A DNA stretch of 64,000 nt from Arthrobacter sp. Bz4 (lineage in GTDB: Bacteria; Actinomycetota; Actinomycetes; Actinomycetales; Micrococcaceae): contig NZ_QDAE01000003.1 in assembly GCF_003075455.1 (NCBI RefSeq), forward strand, positions 186,001 through 250,000, written 5' to 3'. Position 1 is the stretch's first letter; each line of letters starts with the position of its first letter. The position numbers and the translations under genes were made by a program. Shown one piece after another: positions 1 through 8,204 of this stretch. The notes under the pieces are model-generated. The model was not told the origin of the DNA. It worked only from the letters and a program-made list of their open reading frames with translations, and did not search any database.

Positions 1-216
1 GTGGTCCACCTCAGTGAATCGTTTGAGCTCTTTGTTGCTCAGCGAGGACTTGTAGGTGAAGAACCTCAGGTAGATCGAGTTCTCGGACTGTTGCATGTGG
101 AAGTGCTGCATTGCTGGCGCATCATCGGGCGAAATCGGCCGCAAATGTGCAGTGGCGCCGTCCCGCAACACGACGTCGGCCTCCCAATATTCCGGGTAAT
201 GTCCGTCAGCCGCCAT
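1..216 (-). CDS. GNAT acetyltransferase domain, 5' end of a gene running out of the window
   Basis: Only the first 72 codons are present; the gene reads leftward off the window edge. The start is ATG (complement of 214-216). The visible protein has the opening of a GNAT fold: a beta strand (residues 8-14), then LRPISPDDAPAM and a later YLRFFTYKSSLS stretch. This N-terminal pattern is typical of the large actinobacterial proteins that join a GNAT acetyltransferase to an acyl-CoA synthetase (acetate-CoA ligase) module, a protein-acetylation type of enzyme. The ligase part is not visible, so the fusion is an inference from family likeness. The gene is divergent from parC with about 85 bp between the two starts, so their promoters share that gap. 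Confidence 0.75.
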   Translation of the reverse strand, partial: MAADGHYPEYWEADVVLRDGATAHLRPISPDDAPAMQHFHMQQSENSIYLRFFTYKSSLSNKELKRFTEVDH

Positions 217-301
217 AGACTCACCCTAGTGGGCGTTCGGCGTTCACGTCATTACCCTTGGCAGCACCTACCCTTTTTCACAACCCGAGGACCATCCGAT
301 C

Positions 302-2782
302 ATGGCCAGGCGCCAAAGCACAGCAGCCCCGGTGGATTACACCGAGAACATCATCGACATTGACGTCACTTCCGAAATGGAAGGCTCTTTCCTTGAGTAT
401 GCGTACTCGGTGATTTACTCCAGGGCCCTACCCGATGCCAGGGACGGGCTGAAACCCGTGCAGCGGCGCATCCTGTACATGATGACCGATATGGGGCTGC
501 GCCCGGACCGTGGCCATGTGAAGTCCGCCCGGGTCGTGGGCGAAGTGATGGGTAAGCTCCACCCGCACGGCGACGCCGCGATTTACGACGCAATGGTCCG
601 CATGGCACAGGACTTTTCGCTGCGCCTGCCCCTGATCGATGGGCACGGCAACTTCGGGTCACTCGATGACGGCCCGGCCGCCCCCCGCTACACTGAGGCC
701 CGCCTCGCCGCGGCGGCCCTCACCATGACCGACCACCTCGACGAAGACGTGGTGGACTTCGTCCCGAACTACGACAACCAGCTCATGCAGCCGGAGGTGC
801 TCCCCGCCGCCTTCCCCAACCTGCTGGTTAATGGGGCGACCGGCATCGCCGTCGGTATGGCGACGAACATGGCCCCCCACAACCTGGGCGAGGTAATCGC
901 GGCAGCCCGGCACCTGATCGCCAACCCTGACGCCGGGCTCGATGACCTGATGCGTTTCATCCCCGGACCGGACCTTCCCAGTGGCGGTAAAATCGTGGGG
1001 CTTGAGGGTGTGCGGGACGCCTATGCGACCGGCCGGGGGTCCTTCAAAACCAGGGCCACCGTGGGAATCGAGCAGCTTTCCGCCCGGCGCACCGGCCTCG
1101 TGGTGACTGAGCTGCCCTACACGGTGGGCCCCGAAAAGATCATCGAGAAGATCAAAGACGCCGTCACATCGAAGAAGCTCCAGGGCATCTCCGACATTGT
1201 GGACCTGACCGACCGGCGTCACGGGCTGCGCCTGGTGATCGAGCTGAAGAACGGCTTCAACCCCAACGCCGTGCTGGCCCAGCTGTACCGGTACACGCCG
1301 ATGGAGGACTCGTTCGGCATCAACAATGTGACCCTTGTTGACGGTCAGCCCCGGACACTCGGCCTGGTGGAGTTGCTGCAGGTCTACATCAAGCACCGAC
1401 TGTCGGTGGTCCGCCGCCGCACCGCCTACCGGCTGGGACGCAAGAAGGACAGGCTTCACCTGGTCGAGGGTCTGCTGATCGCGATCGTCGATATTGACGA
1501 GGTCATCCAGATCATTCGCTCTTCGGATGAGTCGGCCCAGGCCCGGGAACGGCTGATGTCGATCTATGATCTGACCGAGCTGCAGGCGAACTACATTCTT
1601 GAGCTTCGGCTGCGTCAGCTGACCAAGTACTCACGCATCGAGTTGGAGAAGGAGCAGGACGAACTGCGCCGGGAGATTGCCCTGCTGGAGGAACTACTCG
1701 GCTCGGAAGTGAAGCTGCGGGCCCTCCTGTCGGAGGAACTTGCAGAGGTGGCGGCGAAGTTCGCCACCTCCCGTCGCACGGTGTTGCTGGAGTCCGAGTC
1801 CAGTGCACCACTGAAGGGCACGGTGATGCCCGCGGCAATATCGCCCGGCGGGAAAACGACGCCGTTACCCCTGGAAATTGCTGACGATCCCTGCTGGGTG
1901 ATCCTGTCGACGTCGGGACAGCTGGCACGCACCGCCGACCAGGAACCGTTCGGTGAGGGCGGGCAACGGGTCAAGCACGACGTGTTCAGTTCGGTGATTC
2001 GTTCAACGGCGAGGGCGGAGGTTGGAGCGGTCACCTCGGCCGGGCGAATGCTGCGCCTTCAGGTGATGGATATGCCTGCTCTCGCACCAACCGCCGGGAT
2101 TCCCAATCTGGCGGGCGGCGTACCGGCGCAGGAGTTCATGACCCTGCTGCCCGGGGAATCCCTGGTGGGGTTGGCACCGCTCGACGCGGTAATCGCCCTG
2201 GGCAGTGCGCAGGGCGTGGTGAAACGGGTTGCCCCCGAGTATCCTCTGAACCGCGACGAATGGGAGATCATTTCCCTCAAGCCCAAAGACAAGGTGGTGG
2301 GCCTGGCCGCGGCCAGTGACCAGGACCTGCTGGTCTTCATCACGGCCCAGGCGCAGCTGCTGCGTTTCCCCGCATCGACCGTCCGTCCGCAGGGCCGCAC
2401 CGCCGGTGGTATGGCAGGCATCAAACTGGGATCCGGTGACTCGGTCATCCACTTCGGCGCTGTGGGTGCCGAGGATTCGGCCGCCGTCGTCGTGACGATT
2501 GCCGCCGCGAGCGGAGCGCTGCCGGGCACCTCGGCTGGATCGGTCAAGGTGACCGATTTCGCGGAGTATCCGACCAAGGGTAGGGCTACAGCGGGGGTCC
2601 GGGCCCACCGGTTCCTCAAGGATGAGGACATCCTGCTGCTCGCCTGGGCCGGACACGGTCCGGCAAAAGCCGCGTCAGCTTCCGGTGTATCCAGGGCCCT
2701 CCCCACCGAACACGGGCGCCGTGACGGTTCTGGTGTCACCCTGAGCCAGTCAGTCGACTCGATCGGACCCAGCCTCGTCTAG
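302..2782 (+). CDS. parC: DNA topoisomerase IV subunit A
   Basis: This is the breakage-reunion subunit of a type IIA topoisomerase, expected to pair with the ATPase subunit encoded at 10150-12258 to decatenate and relax DNA. Its 826 residues match the family. The N-terminal winged-helix/tower domain carries [12 protein letters not shown] (about 47-58), the HPHGD block at 87-91, and the catalytic tyrosine in AAPRYTEAR (Tyr130). The C-terminal third is a beta-pinwheel. The Q-R-R-G-G-K-G type GyrA box is not seen, which favours topoisomerase IV over gyrase. The position equivalent to E. coli GyrA Ser83 is Ala92. The start is ATG with GAGGA upstream. The TAG stop lies inside the first unit of a tandem repeat that may terminate transcription. 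Confidence 0.93.
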   Translation: MARRQSTAAPVDYTENIIDIDVTSEMEGSFLEYAYSVIYSRALPDARDGLKPVQRRILYMMTDMGLRPDRGHVKSARVVGEVMGKLHPHGDAAIYDAMVRMAQDFSLRLPLIDGHGNFGSLDDGPAAPRYTEARLAAAALTMTDHLDEDVVDFVPNYDNQLMQPEVLPAAFPNLLVNGATGIAVGMATNMAPHNLGEVIAAARHLIANPDAGLDDLMRFIPGPDLPSGGKIVGLEGVRDAYATGRGSFKTRATVGIEQLSARRTGLVVTELPYTVGPEKIIEKIKDAVTSKKLQGISDIVDLTDRRHGLRLVIELKNGFNPNAVLAQLYRYTPMEDSFGINNVTLVDGQPRTLGLVELLQVYIKHRLSVVRRRTAYRLGRKKDRLHLVEGLLIAIVDIDEVIQIIRSSDESAQARERLMSIYDLTELQANYILELRLRQLTKYSRIELEKEQDELRREIALLEELLGSEVKLRALLSEELAEVAAKFATSRRTVLLESESSAPLKGTVMPAAISPGGKTTPLPLEIADDPCWVILSTSGQLARTADQEPFGEGGQRVKHDVFSSVIRSTARAEVGAVTSAGRMLRLQVMDMPALAPTAGIPNLAGGVPAQEFMTLLPGESLVGLAPLDAVIALGSAQGVVKRVAPEYPLNRDEWEIISLKPKDKVVGLAAASDQDLLVFITAQAQLLRFPASTVRPQGRTAGGMAGIKLGSGDSVIHFGAVGAEDSAAVVVTIAAASGALPGTSAGSVKVTDFAEYPTKGRATAGVRAHRFLKDEDILLLAWAGHGPAKAASASGVSRALPTEHGRRDGSGVTLSQSVDSIGPSLV

Positions 2783-2850
2783 GGTTGGCCCCGGTCTAGG
2801 GTTGGCCCCGGCTAGGGTTGGCCCCGGCTAGGGTTGGCCGGGGCCAACCG
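2778..2850. repeat. Four tandem 16-17 bp repeats ending in an inverted repeat; probable terminator between convergent genes
   Basis: Units of the form CTAGGGTTGGCCCCGG occupy 2778-2794, 2795-2811, 2812-2827 and, in altered form, 2828 onward. The last unit runs into GGGGCCAACC (2840-2849), the exact complement of GGTTGGCCCC within each upstream unit, so several alternative 10-bp stems can form. The array starts inside the parC stop codon and lies between parC (+) and an acetyltransferase gene (-). A bidirectional intrinsic terminator grown by unit duplication is the likeliest reading. There is no long T run. Confidence 0.7.
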
Positions 2851-2860
2851 CGTCCATGGT

Positions 2861-3847
2861 TTAGATGCGCAGTTCGTACACCCTGACCCGGTGGGTGGCT
2901 TCGTAACCCAGACGTTCGTACAGGCCAAGGGCACCCGACGGGTTCTCGGTATCGACGCCCAGGCCAGCGTGCTCGATGCCGTCAGCTTTGAAGCGGCGCA
3001 TCGCCTCGACCAGCAGGGCCGGGGCGAGCCGCAGGCCCCGCCATTTCCGCCGCACTCCCAGCAGGTCGGTGTAGCCCTCGGTGTGGCCCAGCAGTTCCCC
3101 GGACGCGGGATCGTAACTGGCCAGCTGGTAGGCAGCCACTTCGCCGGACGCCTCGTCCACCACCGCGAGGCTCCATTCGGGTTTAAACTCGGGGTGCGTC
3201 ACGGTGAACCGCCAGGACTCCTCGTCGCGTGGTTCACTCCCCCAGTGGTCCTGGAACGCCTCGTTGTGGGCGAGCCGTACCGCCTCGGACAGATCGTCCG
3301 AGAACGTGACAATCTGCAGTCCGGCTGCAATATCGACTTCGGGGATCTCCGTCTGCAGCGGACGGGTCATCTCCGTGAAATACCTGACGACGGCGTTGCC
3401 GGTAGCTTCCATCAGCGCCAGCTGGGATGGCACCCGTTCCTCCGCGTAGGTACGCAGCACTCCTGCCCCGGCGCCGTCGTCGTCCAACCGGCGACGCGCG
3501 CGCCCCGCCTGCCAGGAGTAGAGTGCGGTACCGATCCCCTGCCGGCGCCTGGCGGGGTCCACCCCACCCATACTGTGAACCACAGTGGACCCGGGATTCC
3601 GCTGGATTACCCCAACGGCGCGGGGCACACCCGCATCGTCGAGACCCAGGATGGTGTCCTTTGCCGGGTCGGTTTTCGATGAGCCCAGTATCTGCTCCAG
3701 GTCGGCCCGCTCCTCCACCCAGTCCGGCTGGTCTTCCTTGGCCATCCGGTGCAGCAGCTCATGCCAACTACCCAGATCCTTAGGCGTGATGGCACGCCAA
3801 TGCAGCGGCGTGCCGGAGGGAAAGAAGTCCGATTCTGGCTTTGTCAT
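2861..3847 (-). CDS. GNAT family N-acetyltransferase with two GNAT domains
   Basis: The 328 residues contain two tandem GNAT folds. The first (about 16-155) has the acetyl-CoA loop in VDPARRRQGIGTAL. The second (about 165-325) has VRRKWRGLRLAPALL followed by the ENPSGALGLYERLGYE signature that ends many GNAT domains. Double-GNAT architecture is shared with mycothiol synthase MshD, but the acceptor cannot be told from sequence. An uncharacterised small-molecule or aminoglycoside-type acetyltransferase is equally possible. The gene converges on parC and is divergent from the BlaI-type regulator, with 133 bp between the two starts. Confidence 0.85.
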   Translation of the reverse strand: MTKPESDFFPSGTPLHWRAITPKDLGSWHELLHRMAKEDQPDWVEERADLEQILGSSKTDPAKDTILGLDDAGVPRAVGVIQRNPGSTVVHSMGGVDPARRRQGIGTALYSWQAGRARRRLDDDGAGAGVLRTYAEERVPSQLALMEATGNAVVRYFTEMTRPLQTEIPEVDIAAGLQIVTFSDDLSEAVRLAHNEAFQDHWGSEPRDEESWRFTVTHPEFKPEWSLAVVDEASGEVAAYQLASYDPASGELLGHTEGYTDLLGVRRKWRGLRLAPALLVEAMRRFKADGIEHAGLGVDTENPSGALGLYERLGYEATHRVRVYELRI

Positions 3848-3902
3848 GGCAAAAGCCTAAATCACCGGGACGGTCAACCATCGGCTGAGCAACCGACATC
3901 TT

Positions 3903-3921
3903 GTTCTACCGCATGTAGAAC
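3903..3921. promoter_or_regulatory. Palindromic operator candidate upstream of the BlaI-type repressor
   Basis: GTTCTAC (3903-3909) and GTAGAAC (3915-3921) form a perfect 7-bp inverted repeat around a 5-nt spacer, 60 bp before the repressor start. BlaI/MecI-family dimers bind dyads with TAC/GTA half-sites, so autoregulation is likely. The site could also affect the divergent acetyltransferase gene. Confidence 0.65.
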
Positions 3922-3980
3922 CTTGGCGAAAAAGAGAGTAGATTTGAAGTACTCATCCACAATTTTAGCGAAGGACTTGC

Positions 3981-4346
3981 ATGGCCACCCTCGGAGAACT
4001 CGAACGCACAGTGATGGATTTGCTGTGGGGCACCCCCGGGGCACTGACCGCGAACGCACTGCGCGACATGCTGGCGTTGGCGACGAAGGAAGCCGTGGGC
4101 AAGGAGCTCGCCGTCACGACAGTCCTGACTGTCCTCTCACGGCTGGAGAAGAAGGGGCTCGTGGAACGGGAGCGGGAAACCCGCCCGCACCGCTACCGTG
4201 CGATCACCAGCCGGGAGGAACACACCGCCGAGTTGATGCACGAAGTCCTCGTCACCGCCCCAGACCGGGAAGCAGTCCTGGCACGGTTCATCGGAAGCGT
4301 TTCCGACAGCGAGGCACAGGCTCTGCGCAAACTGCTCGGCAGCTGA
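3981..4346 (+). CDS. BlaI/MecI/CopY family transcriptional repressor
   Basis: This small winged-helix repressor has 121 residues, the usual family length. It opens MATLGELERTVMDLLW, has a recognition region around TTVLTVLSRLEKKGLVER (about 50-68), and a C-terminal dimerisation helix region. Family members are inactivated when a membrane metallopeptidase partner senses cell-wall stress and triggers repressor cleavage. That partner type lies 4 bp downstream at 4351, so the pair is an operon. GAAGGAC precedes the ATG, and a perfect dyad lies at 3903-3921. No beta-lactamase or penicillin-binding protein gene is adjacent, so the regulated target is unknown. Confidence 0.9.
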   Translation: MATLGELERTVMDLLWGTPGALTANALRDMLALATKEAVGKELAVTTVLTVLSRLEKKGLVERERETRPHRYRAITSREEHTAELMHEVLVTAPDREAVLARFIGSVSDSEAQALRKLLGS

Positions 4347-4350
4347 ACGG

Positions 4351-5331
4351 ATGTTTTGGGCCGCCCATTTTTTGGCCGGGCTCGCCGTCGTCCTCGCCTG
4401 GCCTGCGCCGGTAGCCCTGTCTCGGGCAAAGTGGCCCACCCGTTCACCGTTTACGGCGATGATTCTGTGGCAGGCGATCGCCCTCGCGGGCGGACTGTCA
4501 ATGATTGGCGCGATGCTGGTCTGGGGTCTCGACCCGCTCGGCGACAACCTGGTGGAAGCCCTTGGCCGCTTCGGCGACATGGCGTTTGCCAACCAGCCGG
4601 TCGACACGCTCGGCCTGGTCCACGTCTTCGCCCTGAGCGCCGCTGGGCTGCTCAGCGCCCACCTGATCTTTACCCTGCTGCTGACCTACGCCAAGATTCG
4701 TGGGCAGCGTAAGCGACACCGGGACATGCTGAACCTGCTCAGCTCCCCGGCAGCAAACCGGCCGGCAACGCTGGTGATCAACCATCCCACCCCTGTGGCC
4801 TATTGCCTTCCGGGTGGTGCCAGATCAGTGACCGTGCTCTCCGACGGGCTCCTCGACCTGCTGACCCCCGCCGAACTCGACGCCGTACTTGTGCACGAGC
4901 TGGCACACCTGCACCAGCGACATCACCTACTCCTGTGGGCGTTTGCGGCCTGGCGCGCGGCCCTCCCGTGGCTGCCCACGTCACAACTGGCGCAGCGGGC
5001 CGTCAACGAGTTGATCGAGATGCTCGCCGACGACGAGGCTCTGAAGCAGGTCCGGGAGCCAGTCCTGGCCCGGGCGATCGCTATCGTCGCCTCCGGGTCG
5101 CTGCCCGACCAGCAGGGCGGCTTCGCCCACGGTGACTCGTTTGCGGTGACGGCGCTTGCTCCCGGCGCGACCCCTGACCAGGATGCTGGTGCCACCCTTA
5201 ACCGGATTCACCGGCTACTCACTCCGCAGCCGCCCTTGTCGCTGCCCCAGCAGGCGGCCGCCCTCGGTGCCTCGGGACTGCTACTGGGGGCGCCGACGCT
5301 ACTGCTGATTGCCCCCTGGGTGCTGGGTTAG
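4351..5331 (+). CDS. M56 family (BlaR1-like) membrane zinc metallopeptidase
   Basis: The 326-residue protein has predicted membrane segments near 3-23, 35-57, 88-113 and at the extreme C-terminus (about 303-326). Between segments three and four is the zinc motif HELAH at 182-186, with a likely third ligand glutamate in the ELIEMLADDEA stretch (about 220-230). It starts 4 bp after the upstream repressor stop, so the two are co-transcribed and probably translationally coupled. It lacks the extracellular penicillin-binding domain of full BlaR1. It is therefore the short actinobacterial version, and the sensed signal cannot be assigned. Confidence 0.88.
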   Translation: MFWAAHFLAGLAVVLAWPAPVALSRAKWPTRSPFTAMILWQAIALAGGLSMIGAMLVWGLDPLGDNLVEALGRFGDMAFANQPVDTLGLVHVFALSAAGLLSAHLIFTLLLTYAKIRGQRKRHRDMLNLLSSPAANRPATLVINHPTPVAYCLPGGARSVTVLSDGLLDLLTPAELDAVLVHELAHLHQRHHLLLWAFAAWRAALPWLPTSQLAQRAVNELIEMLADDEALKQVREPVLARAIAIVASGSLPDQQGGFAHGDSFAVTALAPGATPDQDAGATLNRIHRLLTPQPPLSLPQQAAALGASGLLLGAPTLLLIAPWVLG

Positions 5332-5675
5332 CGCTGCCTGGCGCTGGTTTTATGAGCAATGCTCCCACTGATCGGGCACGGTCACTGGGATTGTCTAGAT
5401 ACTCTCAGTGACCGTCGGTGATCGTTGGGACACTTAGTCGCGGCATCCGGCGCGGCTGGTACAGGAAACTGTGGAAATAATCCGCGCCCCAAACCGGGAG
5501 TGTTAGCTCGGCGAGCTAATGAGTTGGCTCGTGGCAGGTGCCATGACGAGCAGTCATGGGAGCGGATCGTGTGGCACTATCTGCTTTCCGGAGATACGAA
5601 AGTGGCAGGTGCCCTCCGTCCAGGACACCCGCCACTTTCAATTCAGTTCACAAAGAAACTCCGTGAGTCAGGGTA
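5332..5675. other. Intergenic region with three inverted repeats and no convincing gene
   Basis: No coding potential I trust. It holds three separate structures: ACGGTCACTG/CAGTGACCGT (5378-5387 and 5406-5415, perfect 10-bp arms, 18-nt loop); TTAGCTCG-G-CGAGCTAA (5504-5520); and GAAAGTGGC/GCCACTTTC (5598-5606 and 5631-5639). A 12-bp direct repeat, GTGGCAGGTGCC, occurs near 5530 and at 5602-5613. The last hairpin lies just past the NlpC/P60 gene on the minus strand and may end that transcript. Confidence 0.6.
5598..5639 (-). terminator. Hairpin downstream of the LysM-NlpC/P60 gene
   Basis: The arms GAAAGTGGC and GCCACTTTC are perfectly complementary, with further GGTG/CACC pairing inside. The hairpin lies about 37 bp beyond the stop of the gene at 5676-6569. 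Only a weak T-rich stretch follows on the minus strand, so terminator function is probable rather than certain. Confidence 0.5.
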
Positions 5676-6569
5676 TTAGCCGTTGACTCGTACGAAGTAT
5701 GAACCGCCGAGGTCGGACAGTGGGTGCTCGATGGTGAGGTTTGATCCGTTCATGCCGCTGCTGATGACCTTGCCGTTGCCGACGTAGATGGCAATGTGGC
5801 CGGGGCGGACGACGAGATCGCCGGGCGCGGGGCTGGAGACCCGGGTTCCGTACTGGTCGAACTGCAGGGGTCCAAGGTCGCCGACGTTCAGGCCGATGGA
5901 GCGCAGAGCGCGTTCGACGAGGATGGTGCAGTCCTGGATGGAACCGAGCTGCCCATAGGCCGAGGCGACCAGTGCTGCGCCAACTCCGCTGGCCGGAGCT
6001 GCCTTGGCTGCGGGTGCGATCGGGGTGATGGCACCGGAGGCCAGTGTCATCATTGCTGGTGCCGCATCGGCAGCGGGTGCGGCCGGTGCTGGAACTACTG
6101 CCGGTGCGGCGGGTGCTGGTGCAGGTGTTGAGTAGAACGCCTGGCTTGCAGTTGCTGCTGGAACGGCGGCTGCACTGACGGCTGCACTGACGGCTGCGCC
6201 GCCGGTGAGCTGGATCTGCTGACCTGGGTAGATGATTGAAGCGTAGGATAGGCCGTTTTGCGCCAACAGGGTGTCGAGGTTAATACCGTGCAATGCGGCG
6301 ATCGCTCCCAGCGTGTCTCCGGCTGCGACAGTGTGGACTCCTGTTGCGGGTGCTGAGACTGCCGGAGCGGTGGTTGCTGCGCCCTGGGTGTAGGTTCCTG
6401 CGTGGGCGGTCGCTCCGACGGAGAAGACGAGGCTGCCGGTCGCGACGGCGATGATGGCTGGCTTGCCCAGTGCTACGGCCTTGGTCCTGGCCGACTGGGT
6501 CAGACCCTCGAGGGCGATGGAGTGGGTGGTGGCGGCGCGGTGGCGTGCCGAAATGGACTGACGTGACAT
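5676..6569 (-). CDS. Secreted LysM and NlpC/P60 (C40) peptidoglycan endopeptidase
   Basis: I choose the ATG at 6567-6569, which has GGGAGAGG 7-10 nt upstream, rather than an ATG 57 bp earlier that lies inside the riboswitch. The protein is then 297 residues. It has a basic start and hydrophobic segment (about 37-58) ending in an Ala-rich signal-peptidase-like site. A LysM domain follows (about 79-121, HTVAAGDTLGAIA), then a long Ala/Pro linker. The C-terminal NlpC/P60 domain has catalytic Cys214 in DCTILVERAL and His258 in PGHIAIY. Such enzymes cut stem peptides during growth and division. A c-di-AMP riboswitch precedes the gene, which fits actinobacterial control of wall hydrolases by osmotic signalling. 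Confidence 0.92.
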   Translation of the reverse strand: MSRQSISARHRAATTHSIALEGLTQSARTKAVALGKPAIIAVATGSLVFSVGATAHAGTYTQGAATTAPAVSAPATGVHTVAAGDTLGAIAALHGINLDTLLAQNGLSYASIIYPGQQIQLTGGAAVSAAVSAAAVPAATASQAFYSTPAPAPAAPAVVPAPAAPAADAAPAMMTLASGAITPIAPAAKAAPASGVGAALVASAYGQLGSIQDCTILVERALRSIGLNVGDLGPLQFDQYGTRVSSPAPGDLVVRPGHIAIYVGNGKVISSGMNGSNLTIEHPLSDLGGSYFVRVNG

Positions 6570-6588
6570 GATTGTTTGCCTCTCCCAT

Positions 6589-6772
6589 GCCTGCGGGGTG
6601 AGCTGTCGGGTTCGGATGGGAGTCACCCGGCCGTCCTCTACCTATGGGCTACGCCTGCCATCGCGAACGATGCTGCAGGTCTAGCACTGGATAGTCAGAT
6701 CGACTTAACCCCGAGGGTCACCGCGTGCGGTGGCCCGGTGGAAACGTGGTTCCCCCGTCCCTGCCATCTGGA
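6589..6772 (-). ncRNA. ydaO/yuaA (c-di-AMP) riboswitch
   Basis: Reading the minus strand, the leader contains the conserved ydaO blocks in order: GGGGGAACC (near 6748-6756), GGGGTTAA (near 6704-6711), and the hallmark 3' core with CCGAACCCGACAGCT then CCCCGCAGGC (6589-6618). The aptamer ends about 20 nt before the ATG of the wall-hydrolase gene, and the SD GGGAGAGG follows almost directly. ydaO RNAs bind cyclic di-AMP and turn off expression of osmolyte-uptake and cell-wall genes. In actinobacteria they commonly precede NlpC/P60 or Rpf-type genes. Confidence 0.9.
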
Positions 6773-7052
6773 TTGTGCGAACGGGTCCCGGTGCAGCGGC
6801 AGGGCTCGGCATTCTGCGCGGGAATGTGATCTCGGCGGGGTGCCGGGATCACTCGAATGAGAATACCCCACCGTGGTATCGAAGTCACGTTAAGGTAACG
6901 GGATTTTCAAGGATCACCGCACCCGCGGGCCGCCGACCCTCCAGGGAACCTATTTCATCTATCGAGCGTTCACGGCGGGGTGGATCGTCGATGATACTTA
7001 TAAAGGCCGCGCAGAGCGCATGGTCGAGGACGTACCAACGGCCTCATCTGGG

Positions 7053-7072
7053 TCCGACCAGAACAGGTCGGA
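7053..7072. promoter_or_regulatory. Inverted repeat in the csoR leader
   Basis: TCCGACC (7053-7059) and GGTCGGA (7066-7072) form a perfect 7-bp inverted repeat with a 6-nt spacer, 20 bp before the GTG start. It does not look like the G-tract CsoR box found at 8205-8223. It could be an operator for another regulator or an mRNA hairpin. Confidence 0.4.
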
Positions 7073-7091
7073 GCATTGAAAGGATAGCGCC

Positions 7092-7499
7092 GTGAACGCC
7101 GGAGCCGGACCTCGGAACAGTACCGATGACACCCCTGGGGCAGCTGCCACGGAAGTCCCCGCGCCGGAGTCCACCGTCGCGGATCAGCCGGTTACCGCCG
7201 GTGCGGTGCACGGTTATTCCCCGGACAAGGCGGCCTATTTGCGGCGTCTGAAGCGCATTGAAGGACAGGTCCGTGGGATAGCACGGATGGTCGACGAAGA
7301 TCAGTACTGCATCGACATTCTCACCCAGGTCGCGGCGGTCAACAGTGCCATGCACGCCGTGAGTTTGGGCCTGCTGCAAAACCACTTGCAACACTGCGTC
7401 GTCACCGCAGCCCAAGAAGCCAAAACCACTGGGTCCTCCGAAGCCGTCGACGCGAAGGTCAAGGAAGCAACACAGGCAATCAGCAGACTACTGCGCTGA
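7092..7499 (+). CDS. csoR: CsoR-family copper-sensing transcriptional repressor
   Basis: This is an all-helical DUF156 repressor that releases DNA on Cu(I) binding. The protein is 135 residues, longer than usual because of a disordered 40-residue N-terminal extension. The core begins at KAAYLRRLKRIEGQVRGIARM. The copper ligand triad is complete: Cys73 (QYCIDIL), His98 and Cys102 (NHLQHC), the spacing of copper CsoR rather than nickel RcnR. The start is GTG with AAAGGA upstream. A G-tract operator of CsoR type lies 0.7 kb downstream in the divergent region between the HMA protein and the SHOCT/multicopper oxidase genes, giving it a nearby target set. Confidence 0.9.
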   Translation: MNAGAGPRNSTDDTPGAAATEVPAPESTVADQPVTAGAVHGYSPDKAAYLRRLKRIEGQVRGIARMVDEDQYCIDILTQVAAVNSAMHAVSLGLLQNHLQHCVVTAAQEAKTTGSSEAVDAKVKEATQAISRLLR

Positions 7500-7732
7500 G
7501 CCTTCCGTCGGCGCATATGCGCTCCCAGGCTTCATCAGGTTGGCGTGAGTGGCTTCAATTGGTTAGCCCGGCCGGATGAGCTTCGGGAACGGCCACGAAG
7601 ACGGTTTCGATTCCCGCGTCGGTGACTTTATCTGCCTCATCGGGCAGAAGCACACCCGAGGGTGTTCATCCGTACCCAGAATCGGTGAGATCCACCTCGC
7701 GCCCGGGAAATCCGGCCGGACCAGGGAAAAAG

Positions 7733-8056
7733 TCAGGCACTCAAAAGCTGGTACCCGGCCTGCTCGACCGCCGAGCGTACTGCTGCTGAGGGAACCGCCT
7801 CGTTACTGTAAACGGTGACCGTGGAGGTCCCGCCGGACACGAAATCAATCTGGACGTCGGTGACGTCATCAATCCCGCCGACTGCAGAGCTAACCCGGGA
7901 CGCGCACGACCCACAGGTCAGGCCAGCGACACCGAAACTGGCGCTGATGCTGCCAGCTTGGGGAACCGTTTTGGCTTTGCTGTCCTGGGGGGCGCAGCAG
8001 GCACATCCGGAAGATGATGTGTCGGTCAGGGTCAGTTCGGAAGAAGTGCCGCACAT
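7733..8056 (-). CDS. Heavy-metal-associated (HMA) domain copper-binding protein, CopZ-like
   Basis: From the ATG preceded by GGAG the protein has 107 residues. An earlier in-frame ATG would add 21 residues but has no SD. The C-terminal half is an HMA ferredoxin-like fold with the metal-binding loop GLTCGSCASRV. The N-terminus carries a second cysteine group (GCACC, plus MCG at the start), giving up to six thiols. CopZ-type proteins carry Cu(I) to an efflux ATPase, but no CopA gene is present in the window. The promoter upstream holds a CsoR-type box, so it is probably induced by copper. Confidence 0.85.
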   Translation of the reverse strand: MCGTSSELTLTDTSSSGCACCAPQDSKAKTVPQAGSISASFGVAGLTCGSCASRVSSAVGGIDDVTDVQIDFVSGGTSTVTVYSNEAVPSAAVRSAVEQAGYQLLSA

Positions 8057-8204
8057 GAGGGTCTCCAAAAAGTGAGGAATGGTTGTTCGAGAATCAGCGG
8101 GTGTAGCCATCCGGGTCATTCACGTTGGCTACAGCTGCTTGAGGGACCTTCTGGGAGTAAGCGGCCCATTTAGGGCCGGACTTCCCACTTGGGTACTCAT
8201 AAGG

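Noticed and set aside
1-363. Plus-strand open frame of 120 codons at the left edge
   Set aside because: It is the antisense of the GNAT gene start plus the parC leader, with no family likeness; the minus-strand reading gives a clear GNAT domain.
5425-5679. 84-codon plus-strand frame after the M56 gene
   Set aside because: It lacks an SD, runs through three inverted repeats and overlaps the stop of the NlpC/P60 gene; composition is not protein-like.
6570-6626. Upstream ATG extending the NlpC/P60 protein by 19 residues
   Set aside because: It lies inside the c-di-AMP riboswitch, while the downstream ATG has a good SD and begins a normal signal peptide.
7576-7818. 80-codon plus-strand frame downstream of csoR
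   Set aside because: No SD or homology; its 3' half is antisense to the HMA gene.
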